From: Pseudomonadota bacterium
GTDB lineage: Bacteria; Pseudomonadota; Gammaproteobacteria; Burkholderiales; REEB80
Reading direction: 5' to 3'
DNA: 48,809 nucleotides
Assembly: GCA_028873515.1 (NCBI GenBank)
Contig: JAGWIG010000014.1
Span: 1-48,809, forward strand
Shown here: positions 46,746 to 48,809 of the stretch, piece by piece
Layout: the number at the start of each line of letters is the position of its first letter
Position numbering within the stretch: position 1 is the first letter of the stretch
Notes under the pieces: generated by a model
Seen by the model: only the letters and a program-made list of their open reading frames with translations
Told to the model about the DNA's origin: nothing
Databases searched by the model: none
Program-made: the position numbers and the translations under genes

Positions 46746-47675
46746 ATGGATACCTTGTTCTATACTCATCCTTCCTTTCTTTCACATAACCCTGGCCCCG
46801 GCCACCCAGAATCTCCTGAACGCCTGAGGGCCGTCTGGAAAGCTTTGGATGCACCCCAGTTCAATTTGCTGATACGGCGTGAAGCTCCAGCAGGCAGCCT
46901 TGATCAGGTAAAACTCATTCATGATGCTGAATATGTGGAAACCATCATGTCATCCATTCCAGCACGTGGTCTGGTTCAACTTGATCCAGACACTTCCCTG
47001 TCGCCTGGTTCCGGCGAGGCACTGATTCGTGGAATAGGCGCAACCTGTGCAGCTGTCGATGCAATAATGGCTGGCGATGCCGATAATGCCTTCTGTGCAG
47101 TACGGCCCTGTGGCCATCATGCAGAACCTGCGCGCGCAATGGGGTTCTGTATTTTCAACCAGATTGCTGTCGCAGCAGCGCATGCCAGAGTTGCTCATGG
47201 CCTGTCACGTGTTGCTGTCGTGGACTTCGATGTTCATCATGGCAATGGCACTCAGGCAGCCTTCCAGGCCGATCCGGGGTTTTTTTATACTTCAACCCAT
47301 CAATCTCCGCTATACCCTGGCACTGGATCCCGTAACGAAAAAGGTCTGGGAAATATTGTAAATATTCCATTGCCACATGGAACAGGTTCTGAGGCTTTCC
47401 GACAGGCTGTCGAATCTGAGATGTTACCTGCGCTTGAAGCCTTTGATCCTGAATTTATCTTCATTTCAGCAGGCTTCGATGCACACTACTCTGATCCCCT
47501 TGCCGGTCTCAATTTTAATGCGGAAGATTATTACTGGATTACCCGCGAACTGATGCATCTTGCAGACAGGCACTGCAATGGCCGCATTGTTTCCATGCTT
47601 GAAGGCGGCTACAGCATGGAAGGTCTGGAACAAAGTACCGCAGCGCATGTAAAGGCCCTGATGCAGGATCTTTAA
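46746..47675 (+). CDS. Histone-deacetylase-family amidohydrolase
   Basis: The 309-residue protein has the arginase/deacetylase fold motifs: PGPGHPESPERLRA at the N-terminus, RPCGHHAEPARAMGFCIFN with the catalytic His pair, VAVVDFDVHHGNGTQ with the zinc Asp/His, and FIFISAGFDAHYSDPLAGL with the second zinc Asp. Bacterial members are class II-like deacetylases that act on acetylated polyamines or lysines, or on small amides (acetoin utilisation, acetylpolyamine amidohydrolase). The substrate is unknown. A TATAAT box lies about 50 bases upstream. It is a single gene. Confidence 0.93.
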   Translation: MDTLFYTHPSFLSHNPGPGHPESPERLRAVWKALDAPQFNLLIRREAPAGSLDQVKLIHDAEYVETIMSSIPARGLVQLDPDTSLSPGSGEALIRGIGATCAAVDAIMAGDADNAFCAVRPCGHHAEPARAMGFCIFNQIAVAAAHARVAHGLSRVAVVDFDVHHGNGTQAAFQADPGFFYTSTHQSPLYPGTGSRNEKGLGNIVNIPLPHGTGSEAFRQAVESEMLPALEAFDPEFIFISAGFDAHYSDPLAGLNFNAEDYYWITRELMHLADRHCNGRIVSMLEGGYSMEGLEQSTAAHVKALMQDL

Positions 47676-47853
47676 TTCAACCTTCCGGCGGGATGATACA
47701 GGGCTTTCAAAACATTTATTTATTCCTGCCAGATTGCCCGGCACAGAGTCAAATCAAGGCAGAAGAACCATTTTTTGACTTTACCTGATATCTCCTACCT
47801 TACTACGATGCCGTATTTTTCAGCTATTTTTCCTGCTGGCAGAAGAGGAGCAA

Positions 47854-48809
<956 letters not shown>

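Overview
The window is ordinary bacterial chromosome of about 45-48% G+C (estimated by eye). It is most likely betaproteobacterial, and the Nitrosomonadales/Gallionellaceae neighbourhood is my best guess. Pointers are a BCAM0308-type zinc-ribbon protein, several sigma-54-type promoters, a Cyc2-like outer-membrane cytochrome-porin and a split Mla system with a separate STAS piece. The species cannot be fixed from the sequence alone. No rRNA, tRNA or CRISPR array was seen.

Layout. 1-4.0 kb: end of a sigma-54 activator, a periplasmic cytochrome c, a DUF190 PII-like protein, and a Cyc2-like fused cytochrome-porin behind a sigma-54-type promoter and a long inverted repeat. 4-9 kb: a gene-poor, AT-rich stretch with a glycosyltransferase, a methyltransferase, ORF remnants and an internally deleted TnpB (IS605/IS1341-type) element. 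9-21.2 kb: a compact stress/maintenance island with Hsp20, a secreted Gly-rich protein, an orphan GroEL lacking Asp52, a zinc-ribbon protein, a CBS-pair protein, HPF, an alpha/beta hydrolase, a phosphoribosyltransferase, PolX, and a four-gene operon archease-rtcB-pncA-pncB. FNR/ANR-like boxes sit at three of its intergenic gaps, and the gene set recalls the low-oxygen-activated locus of Burkholderia.

21.9-28.5 kb: small secreted proteins, an AI-2E family permease, a small MscS channel, an M23 peptidase, and a gene-free stretch holding a well-formed sigma-54-promoted small-RNA candidate on the minus strand. 28.5-32 kb: an Mla/MCE lipid-transport operon (STAS, permease, ATPase, MCE protein, lipoprotein) in which STAS and permease are split by a one-base shift at a T8 run. 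32-41 kb: a GGDEF-EAL protein, UppP, a MarR regulator, an HDOD protein, class I fumarase and a DinB-family protein.

41-46.4 kb: the TCA operon gltA-sucA-sucB. There is no E3 gene beside it, and the E2 lacks a recognisable E3-binding domain. 46.7-48.8 kb: a histone-deacetylase-family amidohydrolase, a YkuD L,D-transpeptidase without signal peptide, and tadA running off the right edge.

How parts work together. The island combines protein folding (Hsp20, GroEL), ribosome hibernation (HPF), RNA ligation (RtcB/archease), DNA gap repair (PolX) and NAD salvage (PncA/PncB), a plausible toolkit for surviving energy or oxygen limitation. The sigma-54 theme (activator at the left edge, promoters at 2.28 kb and 26.57 kb, a weaker one at 8.90 kb) suggests a second regulatory layer.
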